A stretch of DNA of 64,000 nucleotides, taken from Agelas oroides (Eukaryota > Porifera > Demospongiae > Agelasida > Agelasidae). The notes under the pieces are model-generated. The model did not search any database. It was not told the origin of the DNA and saw only the letters and a list, made by a program, of their open reading frames with translations. A program made the translations under genes and the position numbers. Shown here in pieces: positions 1 to 11,500 of this stretch (position 1 is the stretch's first letter; each line of letters starts with the position of its first letter). The stretch is taken from positions 185,001-249,000 of the forward strand of contig OX422190.1 in the NCBI GenBank assembly GCA_949130485.1. The letters run 5' to 3'.

Positions 1-24
1 GGGAAATATTTAGCACTATAAAGT

Positions 25-275
25 CTAGTCCAGACTCTTATGTGGGAAGGAGAGAGTCCGGTCAAATTCCCATCAGGCTTTTGTGTTGCATACTGAGCAG
101 CAGGACACCTAATGAAGTGGGTGTGAACATAAATTGGGACGTGTTCTGAAAAGGCAGGACCTCCGTTAAAATGCATGCTCTCCAAGTTAACATGCCAAAA
201 AAGGCAATTAAAACATCAAGAAATTCTTGGCGTGTTAGGGATTTGACCAGACTCTCCTCCCCGTGTGAAAGTTAG
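25..275. mobile_element. Short TIR element (MITE-like)
   Basis: The left end carries a cagactct...gtgggaaggagagagt pattern near 41-62, and the right end carries its diverged inverted match near 236-272 (gaccagactctcctccccgtgtg). No coding sequence lies inside. A related pair of ends bounds the element at 16278-16816, so this is a family. Exact termini and target duplication are not certain. Confidence 0.5.
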
Positions 276-332
276 TCTCGCGTAGCCAGACTCTCGCAGG
301 GAGGGGGGGGGAGTCTGGTCAACTGCCCATAT

Positions 333-565
333 AAGACTTGTTCCAACACCCACCCCAACTGGGGTGGGCGATAAGAGCCTTCGCCCGGCCACAGCGTTTA
401 CATTGTGCAGCTATAATAGCGACGTGTCAAGTAAACGAAGCCTCACTCACACTAGACAAGCTGCAATTATTGCACGAAGCAATGTAAACGCTGTGGCCGG
501 GCGAAGGCTCTTATCGAAGGCACTTATCGCCCACCCCAATTGGGGTGGGTGTTGGAACAAGTCTT
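333..565. repeat. Foldback inverted repeat
   Basis: Bases 333-404 (aagacttgttccaacaccc onwards, through the cgcccggccacagcgtttac stretch) return as their reverse complement at 481-565. Each arm also contains a small palindrome (caccccaactggggtg, or caccccaattggggtg). The loop is about 75 bp. Open frames on both strands here only read through the palindrome and are not taken as genes. Confidence 0.75.
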
Positions 566-713
566 ACTGTAGTTTGGGAAAATTTCGGTGTTAAAAAATT
601 TTTCGGATGCACAGTGGTGTCCGAAAATTAAACACTCGAAATATTTTTTACAACGAATAATTAAAGCGACGAAATATTTACGGTCTGAATAAAATCGAAG
701 ATAGAGATCAAAA

Positions 714-1043
714 GTGTCACCACATGTACTACAGTTCGAGTTAGCCGTCATGTCGATCCGGACTTACTTCGTGTCACCACGTGTACTACAGTTCGAGTTA
801 GCCGTCATGTCGATCCGGACTTACTTCAAGGCAAAGGATGGACTGCCTAATCTCAAAGGACCCTTGTCGCAGTTAATTCCATCGCAAGCGGTTGCTCTAG
901 CCAATATTGAGGTTGCGAAGGCTACCAGAGACAAGAGCAAGAAACATGGCCCATACAAGATGGTAGCCTCGAATACAGCATGGCCTTTCAAAGTCTTCCA
1001 TGATGAGCTGCTTCACGTTCACTGTGGGCCTTCCCCTAGCTAG
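714..1043 (+). pseudogene. Remnant of a transposon-type ORF with a 57-bp internal duplication
   Basis: A 109-codon open frame begins with two near-identical 57-bp (19-residue) tandem units at 714-770 and 771-827. It then continues with a segment containing LPNLKGPLSQLIPSQA and KSKKHGPYK. That segment resembles, from memory, the start of psq/HTH-like proteins of invertebrate transposons (KxRGPYKxY motif). The frame stops before any complete domain. I treat it as a decayed element fragment; it could equally be a fortuitous frame. Confidence 0.35.
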
Positions 1044-1137
1044 TACCTGTACTGTAGCAGTCCAGCACGCACATACACCTTTTAAAATTTTGTGTTAAAA
1101 TTTTTGGACAAATAGGCGATGTCCGAAAATTATTTAA

Positions 1138-1738
1138 CTCTTTACCGACCGTAGCAAATTATTGCAATATTACGTGAATGACCACACAGGATTTCCGGAA
1201 GCGGCTGAGACGACATGTTGTGTATACTCCGTGTTATATCTCCAGTTGTAAACCAGCTACAGACTTCTGGTCAAAAACATTGGAGAGCCTTAGGCTTTGC
1301 TGTAGTTTTGAAGCTTACCACTAAAGAACAAGCTTGGAGATAAACCCAAACTTTTTATACCGGAAGTTGCTACCTTCGGTCTGTTCTGGTGCCTGTAACT
1401 TGGATGTTACAGTTCTGCTTCCTTTGAAATCTTCGTAGCTTGTATACTTCTGGAGATCGGTCACGACAAGCACGGCCCGGTCGATTGCGGTAGCACGACA
1501 CGCTACGCTACGTTCAACTTCCGCCTCATCGAAGTGCTTGTTTCAATTAAAATGTGCACGATTAGCTTCCGGCGGGTGTAATGAATACTGTTACATGCAC
1601 GTGCAGTGTGTACTAAACCGCTATCTTCCGGGGGAAACACGCAAAGGCAGGTAAGTATTCATGATGCCGTTCGGCATCATTGGTCATACGGGAACATTGA
1701 TTTCATGACGCCATACGGCGTCATTGGTCGGTAAAGAG
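1138..1738. mobile_element. Non-autonomous piggyBac-type MITE with TTAA target duplication
   Basis: The 601-bp element has perfect 13-bp terminal inverted repeats: CTCTTTACCGACC at 1138-1150 and its complement at 1726-1738. It is flanked on both sides by TTAA (1134-1137 and 1739-1742). TTAA duplication is the hallmark of piggyBac-superfamily insertion (Kolobok also uses TTAA). The right subterminal zone carries two short palindromes (gatgccgttcggcatc and gacgccatacggcgtc). No transposase is encoded. Confidence 0.75.
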
Positions 1739-1824
1739 TTAACTCGAAATATTAAAACGTGAAAATTATTATACGCGAAATTTTCCCAAACTACGGTATA
1801 TGGTTGCGAGAGTCTGGCTATGTG

Positions 1825-3217
1825 AGATTATGTGAAAGTCTGGCCGGCGAGGCTACTGAAATTATAGTATAGTATCTTAGAGTTAATCAGTTTAAACCCA
1901 TCACTCTTCCACCTTCCTCCACACACACACACACACACACAGTCATCTACTGGCCAGTTCAGCAGGTACCCAGACAGCTGCCTTTCAAGCAACATTACTG
2001 CCATTGCTGTTAGGCCCTAGCTAGCCATGGTGCCAGGGGTACTCTCTGGCTATGTTTCAACAGGTGCAGTATGTTGTGGACAGTAAGAACTTCCATTCAT
2101 CACTATTGACTGACCATATATGGTCATAGGGATTGTTTAAAGCTTGTATCATCTGTCAGACTGTTGTGTTGTTTATGTACGTGATCATCTTATGCAGTCA
2201 TAATTCTGTCACTCAACTTGATAATATTTAATGAAAACAGTTGTATATACATTATCACTCAAGAATGCGGACACAAAGATGCATGAAATATGAGCTACAT
2301 CTTGAAAAAAGGCAGGTCTGTGTAGTGATGCAGTCACCCACTGTTGAAGGGCATGTTTCAGTCAATAACAGGCTTCGTCGACCTGCATTGGAGTATGAAT
2401 GGGGGTGGGGGACTGCTATGCAAGAGGGCAGCTAGTCGGGTGACTGGTTTACATAGATTTTTAGCAGGAAATGTCCCATCAGCAAAATGCTAACCTTGTT
2501 CTCAGGCTGTCTTGCATGAACCTTATCCAGAAAGTGGCCATCTGGAGGGTAGCAACTCTGTCCTTTCAACATTGCATGCATGATGAGCCTGTTATTCAAT
2601 TTTAGGGAGAATAACATTCCCGGTACCTGACGCTGAGTACGGACCTATGTACTTGTTGCAGGAGGAGCAATGGCTACACAATGTAAGGATTAGGGTGGGC
2701 AATGACATGGCCTTGTATTTAGTGCTATTTTTGTGGACCAAGAACTGTAGAACTCCTCTTCCATGTAGAGTCAACTAGCCACACCATCATTAGGGTAAAC
2801 ACCAGCTGCTAAAGACAAGTGCTACACCCTAAGTTAGGTCTCATTCTCAAAATGGCTCACGTGCACCACACTCTGACTTCTCACTGCCTCAGTTGAGAGA
2901 GCTGTTGAACAATGTGCCAGACCCTAAGCATCATAATCATTTATACTGATATTTAAAGATGCTGAGGACAGCCAGGAGCAATCAGGAACATTCCCACCAT
3001 ACTGTGCATGTGTCTCTTTTGAGCATGACAATGAGCTTGAAATATTCTGTGTAACACAATCACATTCCAAATGTGTCTTCTCCCCCAACTGTGGTGATAA
3101 TGGTGTACAAATTTGACATGCTTTTACCCACAGATGAATGGATTGGTCCTTGCAGGGGTTGCTTCTTCAGGATTATACTTCTGTGTATACCTCTTGCTGT
3201 GTGCCTCTCTGAGATTT
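1825..3217 (-). repeat. 1.4-kb flank shared (inverted) with 23197-24655
   Basis: This stretch matches the reverse complement of 23197-24655 with moderate divergence. Shared landmarks are the CA microsatellite (1921-1942), the gaccatatatggtcat palindrome near 2112-2127, and a frame around 3073-3210 that reappears on the other strand. No convincing gene is visible. It is either the 3' untranslated part of the neighbouring LINE or duplicated host flank; an A-rich (ATAAA)n run at the LINE end favours flank. Confidence 0.65.
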
Positions 3218-5216
3218 TTAAAAATAAAATTTATGTCATAAATGACAAAGGCGACATGAATGTAGCTGATAGCCAAAGTGATAGTAGGAAGAGATGGAAA
3301 ATTACAACTAGCTTCCTAGCCTTAGTACATATTTGTTCGATATGGTCAGACCAGGTTAGCCTTGATATCGATGTTACCAATACTCCAAAATAGCAATAGC
3401 TTTCAACCTGCTCTAATGTTACACCGCCTAATAGGAGTCCAGTTGGAGGCAGATGGGGGTGTCTCTTTCTTGAGCAAATGAGATACTTAGTGGATTCAAT
3501 GTTAAGTAATTGGTGCTAATACAATTCTATATTGTATCAATATCTGCTTGTAGACCACAAGAATCTTCAGGGTGACTGATTGGTTTGTAGAGGAGGATGT
3601 CATCTGCATACATTGTCAGCTTGGATCCATCAGTGACTGTCAGGGAGGAAACTTGGTTGATAAGGGCCCCAGAACTGAACCCTGTGGAACACTGGATAGC
3701 ACAGACGTAGCACCAGATGCGGCACCATCCACCACAACATATTGCTGTCTGTTGCATAAGTACGAGGCAATCCACTGCAAAATGTGTTGGTTCAGTCCAG
3801 TATCATTAAGCTTATGCATGAGAAGAACATGGGAGACACTGTCAAATGCTTATTGAAAAAGACAAGGGAAACATTGAAGCTGTTTTCTATGAGTGACAAT
3901 GCTGTAAATATATCTCTCCATGACCTTGCTGAGATATTGGCCTGTAGTTTGAGGGATTTTCCGCATTAGCTGATCACTTTGGGATTGGGACAACAGATGA
4001 ACATTTTGAAGGAATTCTCCCACTCATGATTGACAGATTGAAAAGCTTTGTTAGCAATAGAAATAGCAGGTCCAACTCAGTCAATGGAGAAATTCCTAGA
4101 GAACACTTTATTGTGCAAGTATTTGATAAGGCTTCAGTTGCACCATTCTTCAAGGTGGAAACCTGAATGGATGTTTTCTTGATATATATTTAATTTCATT
4201 CTCTTCAAGTGTTTCTTCTTTGATTGTCCTGATTTTTTGATTCCTCAAAAATGTGTACTTAGACCACAACGCAGAAAAACCAGTTGTTCTAGCTTTCCTG
4301 TAGACGCTATTCCCCTTCCTGTTCATCCAAGGAAGGTTCCGCTGTTGTGAAATAGTGGCTTTGGGAATGCATGTTTCCATAACAGACATGAACTTTTGTT
4401 CCCACAGATCCCATGCTGAATCAATACTGGACACATTATGCAGGAATGACCAGCCAGTCCTGTTAATCAATCGGTTGGCTTTGTCAAAGTCTGTATCAGC
4501 ATATCGGTTCGCTTGCTGGTTTTCACTGGGCGTAACCATTTCAAGGTAACATCAACTCCATTGTGATTGGAGTTACCCATGCAGTGGCGGGATTACACTG
4601 CAGTTAACCAATTGAGATGGAACAGACAATAGCACAAGATATATCAGGTAGAGCTACCAGAGCTGCTACAGTGGGTAGGCTGAGGTACAACCTGCGTAAG
4701 TACAAGACCATTTCACTTAGTAAAAAGTGGATGGTAGTGATTACAAAAGTCCATATTAAAATCTCCCAGGAGTATAAAACTAGAAAAAAACACTGATATC
4801 CAAACTTTCAAAAATAGAATACAAATCATCTAGTGCAGCTGAATTAGCAGGTGGCCGGTACCATAAGCCAATGTAGACTTTCTCATTAACATTGTTTGTG
4901 CTGTGTACAGTTACAAGCAGAAATTCCAGTTCATTTGGCCCACACATTGTAACCTGGTATTCCAGCTTGTCAGAGATAAACAATGCAACCCCACCACCAT
5001 GTCTGTTCCTATCACATCTAACACAGCTGTATCCAGGGATGGAGACCTCTAATTCGCAAAATGTCATCACATAACCACGTCTCTGTAATGCACACCACTT
5101 CCCTTCACCTTTCAACATCACAAGGGCATGCTTGGGATATAGACTTCTAACATTGAAGTGCAGTATGTGCAAATCCTTATCAGGGAGAACACCCTGCACG
5201 GCATGTTTTCAGTTAA
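3217..5216 (-). pseudogene. Decayed LINE (endonuclease plus reverse transcriptase), copy 1
   Basis: Read on the minus strand, 5199-4640 encodes an APE-type endonuclease: an LHFNVRSL start, an HGGGVALFI block, YIGLWYRPP and LLGDFNMDF. From 4540 to 3420 lies reverse transcriptase with ANRLINRTGWSF, a damaged GVPQGSVLG-like block and the catalytic YADDILLYKP near 3612-3587. Several frameshifts and stops break it. Relative to the second copy it lacks about 500 bp before the 3' tail near 3217. It belongs to the Jockey/CR1/L2-like non-LTR group; the exact clade is not decided. Its 5' end abuts the SAP gene promoter. Confidence 0.75.
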
Positions 5217-5459
5217 TTTGGAAGAACTCTAATTGTGTTTAGATGTTTTTCCTCACTGCTGTACTCGGAGATATTGCATCTGAAAACGATATATGATGTT
5301 TCTGTGTAACAATTGAGTTTTTGATGTTTAGTAGTTCAACCACTGTCTTTGGCAGCTACTTCAACCTCCTCTATTGTGAAACACCAAAGACAACAGATTC
5401 TCTAGCATGCATGCACTTGTGTGTACCCGGCGTCGTTCCTAGGCCCCGCTAAGTTTTTT

Positions 5460-5581
5460 TGACGATGAACCACGGCGCAAGTTAAAATATATGTGACGGC
5501 GCGCGCCTGCTTCTCAGTATATATACATGACAATGTAGCGGCATTGCTACATTGCAGTCAACCCAACATTCATCTGTAGCA
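5460..5581 (+). promoter_or_regulatory. Putative promoter and 5' UTR of the SAP-domain gene
   Basis: A GC-rich patch (gtgacggcgcgcgcctg) is followed by a TATA-like tatatatac run at about 5519-5527. About 55 bp further on is the ATG at 5582 that opens the SAP frame. The position fits a core promoter. No transcript evidence is available, so the start site is inferred. Confidence 0.4.
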
Positions 5582-8500
5582 ATGGAAGTCCTCACTCGAG
5601 CTGAGCTGCGGAAGCTAAAGGTGGTGGAGCTGAGGCAGAGGCTTGTAAAAGCTTCACTCCCCCAGGGAGGTGAGCGCAATATAATTTTGTTATCCGAGAG
5701 TTTCAAGCTAGTCAGTGATACAGCCATTGAATTGTGACCAGCTCTCAAATGATGAAATACGAGCTATGTGTTCTGTTGGGTGGTCTGCTTCATGTGTTTG
5801 TGCATCCTTGCTTCTGCTTAGGAGTGAAGGAGGACCTCATCACGAGACTGCTGACCCACTATGAAAGTGTGAGTGTGGGCAGAGTTAGGGTTCTGTGTCA
5901 TATATCTATGGTGTGGGCATTTAAATCGGTGTCTGGAAAACGCGGAACAACGACTAGACGAACCGGTGCCTATTTTCGAAATTAGCAGCCAGAATGAGTG
6001 CTCATTTTCGAGGAGTGCTTATTTTCAAGGGGTGCTAATAATCGCATGTAATTTTCTTGTAGCGCGTAGTTGTGTGGGAACGGATTAGCTATGTATATTT
6101 TAGGCCTAGAGGTTCTTTTTCTGCTAATTTTTGTTCAATTTTCATAGCTTTTCTACAACCAGAGATACAGTCAGCAATCGATCGATCGTTGCCAACCCTC
6201 GCCCACCAACGTAAAGCGCCTGGAACCAACGAATCCGTGAGAGGTTTTTTACTAATTCCTGGATATGTTTTACCAAGAGGCCTTGCCTAAATTTCTTTTT
6301 TTCTTTTTTTCTTTTTCTTTTTTTATCCTGTGTCGATAGCTTGCTTACAATCGGAGATAGACACTGGTGAAAAGTAGCCGCTACGTTCGAAAAAGCCAAA
6401 TCAGCAAATTCACTTCCGTTTGTACGGAACGGGTGCCTTTTCATGTGAGGTGCCTATTTTTGTATGGGTGCTTATAAACGCGATGTGGTTGTTGTAATCA
6501 AAATGGGTGCTTATATTCATGGAGTGCTTGTGGGTGCTTATTATCCCGATTTTACGGAGCAGGCGCGCGCCGCTGCGCATATTTTAAGGCGGAATGCCCT
6601 AATTCAGAGTTGCGCGTGGACTCATCCAGTTTGTTGTCCCAAGTTCAAAAAGCTGAGCGAGCCCAAGAACAAGGGTAGGTAAACGCAAGTGTATGCTGGA
6701 GAATTGAGCTCTGAAAATGGAGGAGATTGAAGTAGCCACAGCTGCCAACACTGCATGCTGCATTCTATTTCATTAATCTCAGACAGCCACACAACAAGAA
6801 GTGTGCACAAAAATACAATCTGAAGGTTTGCCTTTATCATAGAAGACGAGGATCGACATTCACTCATCTGTGGGGAAAAAGCACATAAAAGCACATAAAA
6901 GAGACAAGCAACACCTTAGACTCGTACAATACTATTAAAGGTTTAGTCATATTCCTGTGGCAAATGGTTGTGTTTTATGTCCTACCTCTGCCGCTATTGG
7001 TTGTGAATCCTTACACAGTCCAAGATGCTTGAAGGGAAGCAATGCATTGCTGATTTATTGTCATGGCACACAAAACAGCCTAGCTGTGTTGTTGGTCACA
7101 GTCCGTAGTGGCCTAAACCAGTTCGTTATTGCACAAATCAAAATTTACCATATACATTTCACATTGAGCTGTCTTCACTCTGGGTCTTTTTCATGCAGAA
7201 GCTTGACTTTGGTAGTAGCCCTTCATTATCGCTCTTGACTGAGTTTAAGGCAAACACATGGAAGTTCAATCTTGAAGCACATTTGTGATAAGTGGCCGCA
7301 AACAAGCAAGCATACACATGCACGTGCACAATGGGCTAGCTCTCACAAGAAAAAAAATGATGTGGTATTCGAATTAAGTCGTATTCTTGGGCTAGCATGC
7401 ATTTTTTGCAGTAACACAAAATGCTGGGAAGTGTCTGGACAAAGCTCTGTGCAGTGTTTTGCACAATCTTTGCAGCACCAATGCATTAAAAATTACGCTA
7501 CCAGCTGTGCAGTCGCATGATACTACACTCTGTAAGGAACATAATTAGACAAAGGGTGAGTTATATTACATAATCATAGCATCAGCGGTCATATGGTTTT
7601 AGGCCTTGCTGAATTATGTTCAAGTCTATTAGTATAGGTGAAAGCGTAGGAGCATATGCTGGCATAATATAGAGGAGTTAAGGACTATTTGTAGAGAAAG
7701 TGCAAACATGAAGTTAATGTAAACCCGTTACTTAGGTAACATATAAGAATGCACATCTCTCTTCTACAGTGGTGTAGAAGAGCCTAGCTAAGGTCATATA
7801 ATAGTCTTATCCTGGTCTTGCATGTTGGTGTCACCTGACACTAATGTGCAAGACCACCTCCCACGAAGGAATATATCTGCTTTATTGGCCGGGCGAGCCT
7901 GAGCGAGCCCCACACTAGCGGGACTGCATTGTGCACGTGCGTGTGTATGTTTGCTTGCTTGCTTGCTTGCTTGTGGCCATATACCATAAATCCATTTAAA
8001 TATTTCACGAAGACTGAACATGAACGTCCTCGGACAGTCCTGTGTCCAGCCTGCTGTTGGTGAAGGGCTACTGCCAGAGTGCAGCGTCAGCGTGAAAGAA
8101 ACCCAGAGTGAAGATGACTTAAGTTAACACACACATAGGAACTGCGAACCATGACAGACAAATTACGCACAGTAGTGGAGTTCCTTTCAGTAAGGGTCAT
8201 GCATAGTCAACACTCATAAGTGCCAGAGATTCAGCTCATAACTTCAATCTGAAGTTTAGTCCAAGCGTATGTGTAGCTGCAGTAGCTTCCTTGACCTGAG
8301 AAATGGCTGCAATTTGTCAGCATGTATGATCATCTATATCTGGTGACAACTATACTGCTTGGCTACGTGAAGTTTTGCTTACCACGCTCATGGAACAGCA
8401 GACAGGCAGTGACAAATCCTGCTGTTACTAACAATGTATGATTTGTGTGCCATGACAAACCATTAAATCAGCAACGCATTGCTTGCTTAGGCTCACCCCA

Positions 8501-11500
8501 TGATGATGCATGAATCATAGTTTTAGGAAAATCAATAATCTCCTCTTCTGTGTTTACTTAGTGACACAAGGCAGGTCCAGCTTGCTCATGAATACTATTA
8601 CAAGAAGCAGGACAAGACCCATAATCAAGCAAGTTAGGAGCACTGGAGCGTAGCACAAGAGGGCCTACGTGTAAACTTCACTAAGGCAGTACCATGTAGA
8701 TTATTCCATAGTGTATTGTGTGGGGGGCTAGTGCTACTGGGTGTGGTATCTCACATTTCTCCATGTAAGCTGGTGTTGTGCATGCATACCTGACTTCAAC
8801 ATGCGCACCAAACTTCCTCACTCACACTTCAAGCTTCTCATTTCTGCTTGGTTCCAGCTGTTCTGGCCATTTCGGCATTTCACGTTTTCCATCCACCCTT
8901 GTACCACATGTATATGTAGTCAGCACTTACTGGGTTTGTAGAGTCGTATCTTGAAACATCAAACATAAGCATAAAATTTCTCACAAAGACAGCTTATATA
9001 ATTATGAAGTTTGTAAGCATAAAAAATGTTTCCAAACACTGGCTTCACAGCTGGGACATCTCAGGATGTCCCCAGATATCCCAGGACATCTTGGATCTGG
9101 GATTCTGGGATCTTACAATGTCTCCATGTCTGGGACAAATGATAAAATTTTGATTCTGTGAGGTGTTCAGGAAAGCCTACTGGTCTAGCTAGGTACCATA
9201 TTTGGTCCTATCAGATTGTTTGTATCCTCTTTATTATTTTGTACTAGGTTGCTGAAGTGGAGGAAGGAAGTCAAGTGGACAGAGAAGAGGAGGTGGAGGG
9301 AGAAGAGGACGAGGTTAATAAAGGAGAGGGCGAGGTTGATAAAGGAGAGGAGGAGGAGGATGAAGGAGAGGATAAAGCGGAGGAAGAAATGGAGGTGGAG
9401 AGAGAAGAGGATGAGGTTGATAAAGGAGAGGAGGAGGAGGATGAAGGAGAGGATAAAGCGGAGGAAGAAGTGGAGGTGGAGAGAGAAGAGGATGAGGTTG
9501 ATAAAGGAGAGGAGGAGGAGGATGAAGGAGAGGAGATGCAGAATGGGGAAGTGAAAGAGAAAGATGGGAGAAGAAAAGAGGGAGAGGAGAAACAAGGAAG
9601 AGAGGTGGAGGAGGTGAGAAGGGAAGAGGTGGAGTATGTGAGAGGGGAAGAGGTGGAGGAGGTGAGAGGGGAAGAGGTGGAGGAGGTGAGAGGGGAAGAG
9701 GTGGAGGAGGTGACAGAGGAAGAGGTGGAGGAGGTGAGAAGGGAAGAGGTGGAGGAGGTGAGAGGGGAAGAGGTGGAGGAGGTGACAGGGGAAGAGGTGG
9801 AGGAGGTGAGAAGGGAAGAGGTGGAGGAGGTGAGAGGGGAAGAGGTGGAGGAGGTGACAGGGGAAGAGGTGGAGGAGATGAGAAGGGATGGAATGGAAGA
9901 AGCAAGAGGGGAAGGAATAGAGGAGGAGAGAGTGGAAGAGGTGAAGGAGGTGAGGAGGGAAGAGGTGAAGGAGGTGAGGAGGGAACCAATGAGAGAGGAA
10001 AAGGCAAGAGAAGGAGCAAGGGGAGAGGTGAAGGGAGGAGAGAAAGCAGTGGGGAAGGATATGGAGGGAGTTGAGGAGGAAGCAGAGACACAAAAGCACG
10101 AGAAGGAAGAAGAGAAGGTTAGTGCACAAGTTTTAGCATCACCCTATAAGAAAGCAGTGAGGGGCACTGCTAGTGCTTGAGTGGTCATGAACCTGACTAG
10201 GTAAAGCCAATCATGAAGATTTCTCGATCTAGTGCAAAAATATCAAACAGCCTAAAAACTGCTTGAAATTTCTATCTTGTCAGGGTTGTAAAAAGGAAGA
10301 AAGGAAGACAGGAAAACCAGCACCATTGGAAATTGCTAGTACAGTTGCATAGCCAGCTGATCAGAATAGTTTCAAACAAGTAGATATAGCTTATGTAGCA
10401 ACAATCAGGCATTCTAGGATTAGCAGATTATGTAAGCATAGTTACAGTCTGAACAGGCACTCAATCGCTTGTCTGAACAGGCACTCGACTGACTATTGAA
10501 AGGTTGCTAGTAACTACGTGGTGGTTGTGGTAGGGTCACAAATTCACACAGGTTTGCTTGAAATTACTTTTGATGCAAGTACAAACCCAGTGCAAGTTAA
10601 AGTACGATGCATTGAAGGAGCACACTACAAGAGAGCTAAAAAAATTAATTTTGGTCGTTAATGAATAACTGAGTGTAAAGAAACACCACCTCTAGGAAGC
10701 TCAGCAGTGTATGTTTAGCAATGTTTTGATCTTGATTCCACGACATAAGCCTCTTTTATACTGTTTGTTGATCAGATCGAAGATAGACTGGAAAGAATGG
10801 AAATAAAATTAGACAAGATCATTGGTGAGTCGGATACTATTGATATCATTGAGTGTTTAGCCAGAACATGTGTACAGTAAAATACATCAATAATTATGGC
10901 GTGATGTCATTATCTTGTTGAACATGTGTTCAAGGTGCAACCATGTGGTTGGTAGTGAGACATTCAGTCTACATTCTGGTGGGGCTATTTTCTCCATAAG
11001 TAATGTGTGGAATTCTTGCCCATATTTTACACATGGTTGCACTGTGCATGTACAACTTACGTAATATAACCAGTTAAGCCATGCATTCATTAGGGAAAGT
11101 GCTGCCATCATTTATCATCTCTGAATACTGTACTTCTTCGATCAGATGCCGCGGCTACTATTTTTTGCTGCTCGTTATTGTAGTATGCGCAGCCTATCAG
11201 TCCGGCCGTCAGGAAATGAGTTGTACAACACGAACAGCCCTGGTGCTAGCCTATTGACTGTCATCTTAAAAATTATTTGCATACGTGTGCAGCATATGCT
11301 AGCCGTAGCTTCTATTCGAGGGTGGCGCCTATTCAAAGAAAGAAATATGGTAGCCTGATGTGGTATCTAGTGGATTGTGGAGTGCATGTTGTTTAAAAAT
11401 GTAGGATTCTACGGACCATGCATGCCTGTAGCTAAACAAGGGAAATTGTTGGGGTGAGTCTGAGCGAGCTCCACACTAGTGAGTTGAACAGTGCATTTTC

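Larger units (their letters stand above)
569..1796. mobile_element. TIR element with 18-bp perfect ends, containing a small ORF
   Basis: The first 18 bases (gtagtttgggaaaatttc) recur exactly inverted at 1779-1796. The body holds a short coding remnant (714-1043) and was later interrupted by a TTAA-flanked MITE. The AT-rich subterminal zones share a gtccgaaaatta motif. The superfamily is not identifiable from what remains. Confidence 0.55.
273..1832. mobile_element. Composite nested inverted-repeat element (outermost arms)
   Basis: The left arm, around 274-298, reads tctcgcgtagccagactctc. The right arm, around 1806-1832, is its inverted match (gcgagagtctggctatgtgaga). Inside lie, in order, a foldback (333-565), a second TIR pair (569-586 and 1779-1796) and a TTAA-type MITE (1138-1738). 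The layers are concentric, which suggests successive insertions into earlier elements. The age order is inferred from nesting alone. Confidence 0.55.

Noticed and set aside
364..751. Small ORFs on both strands in the foldback
   Set aside because: They read through inverted arms; the protein is the same arm translated twice.
9185..10129. Long open frames on the minus strand and in other frames opposite the acidic exon
   Set aside because: They are produced by the purine-rich repeat (gaggag); the exon phases and SAP context fix the plus-strand Glu-rich frame as the real one.
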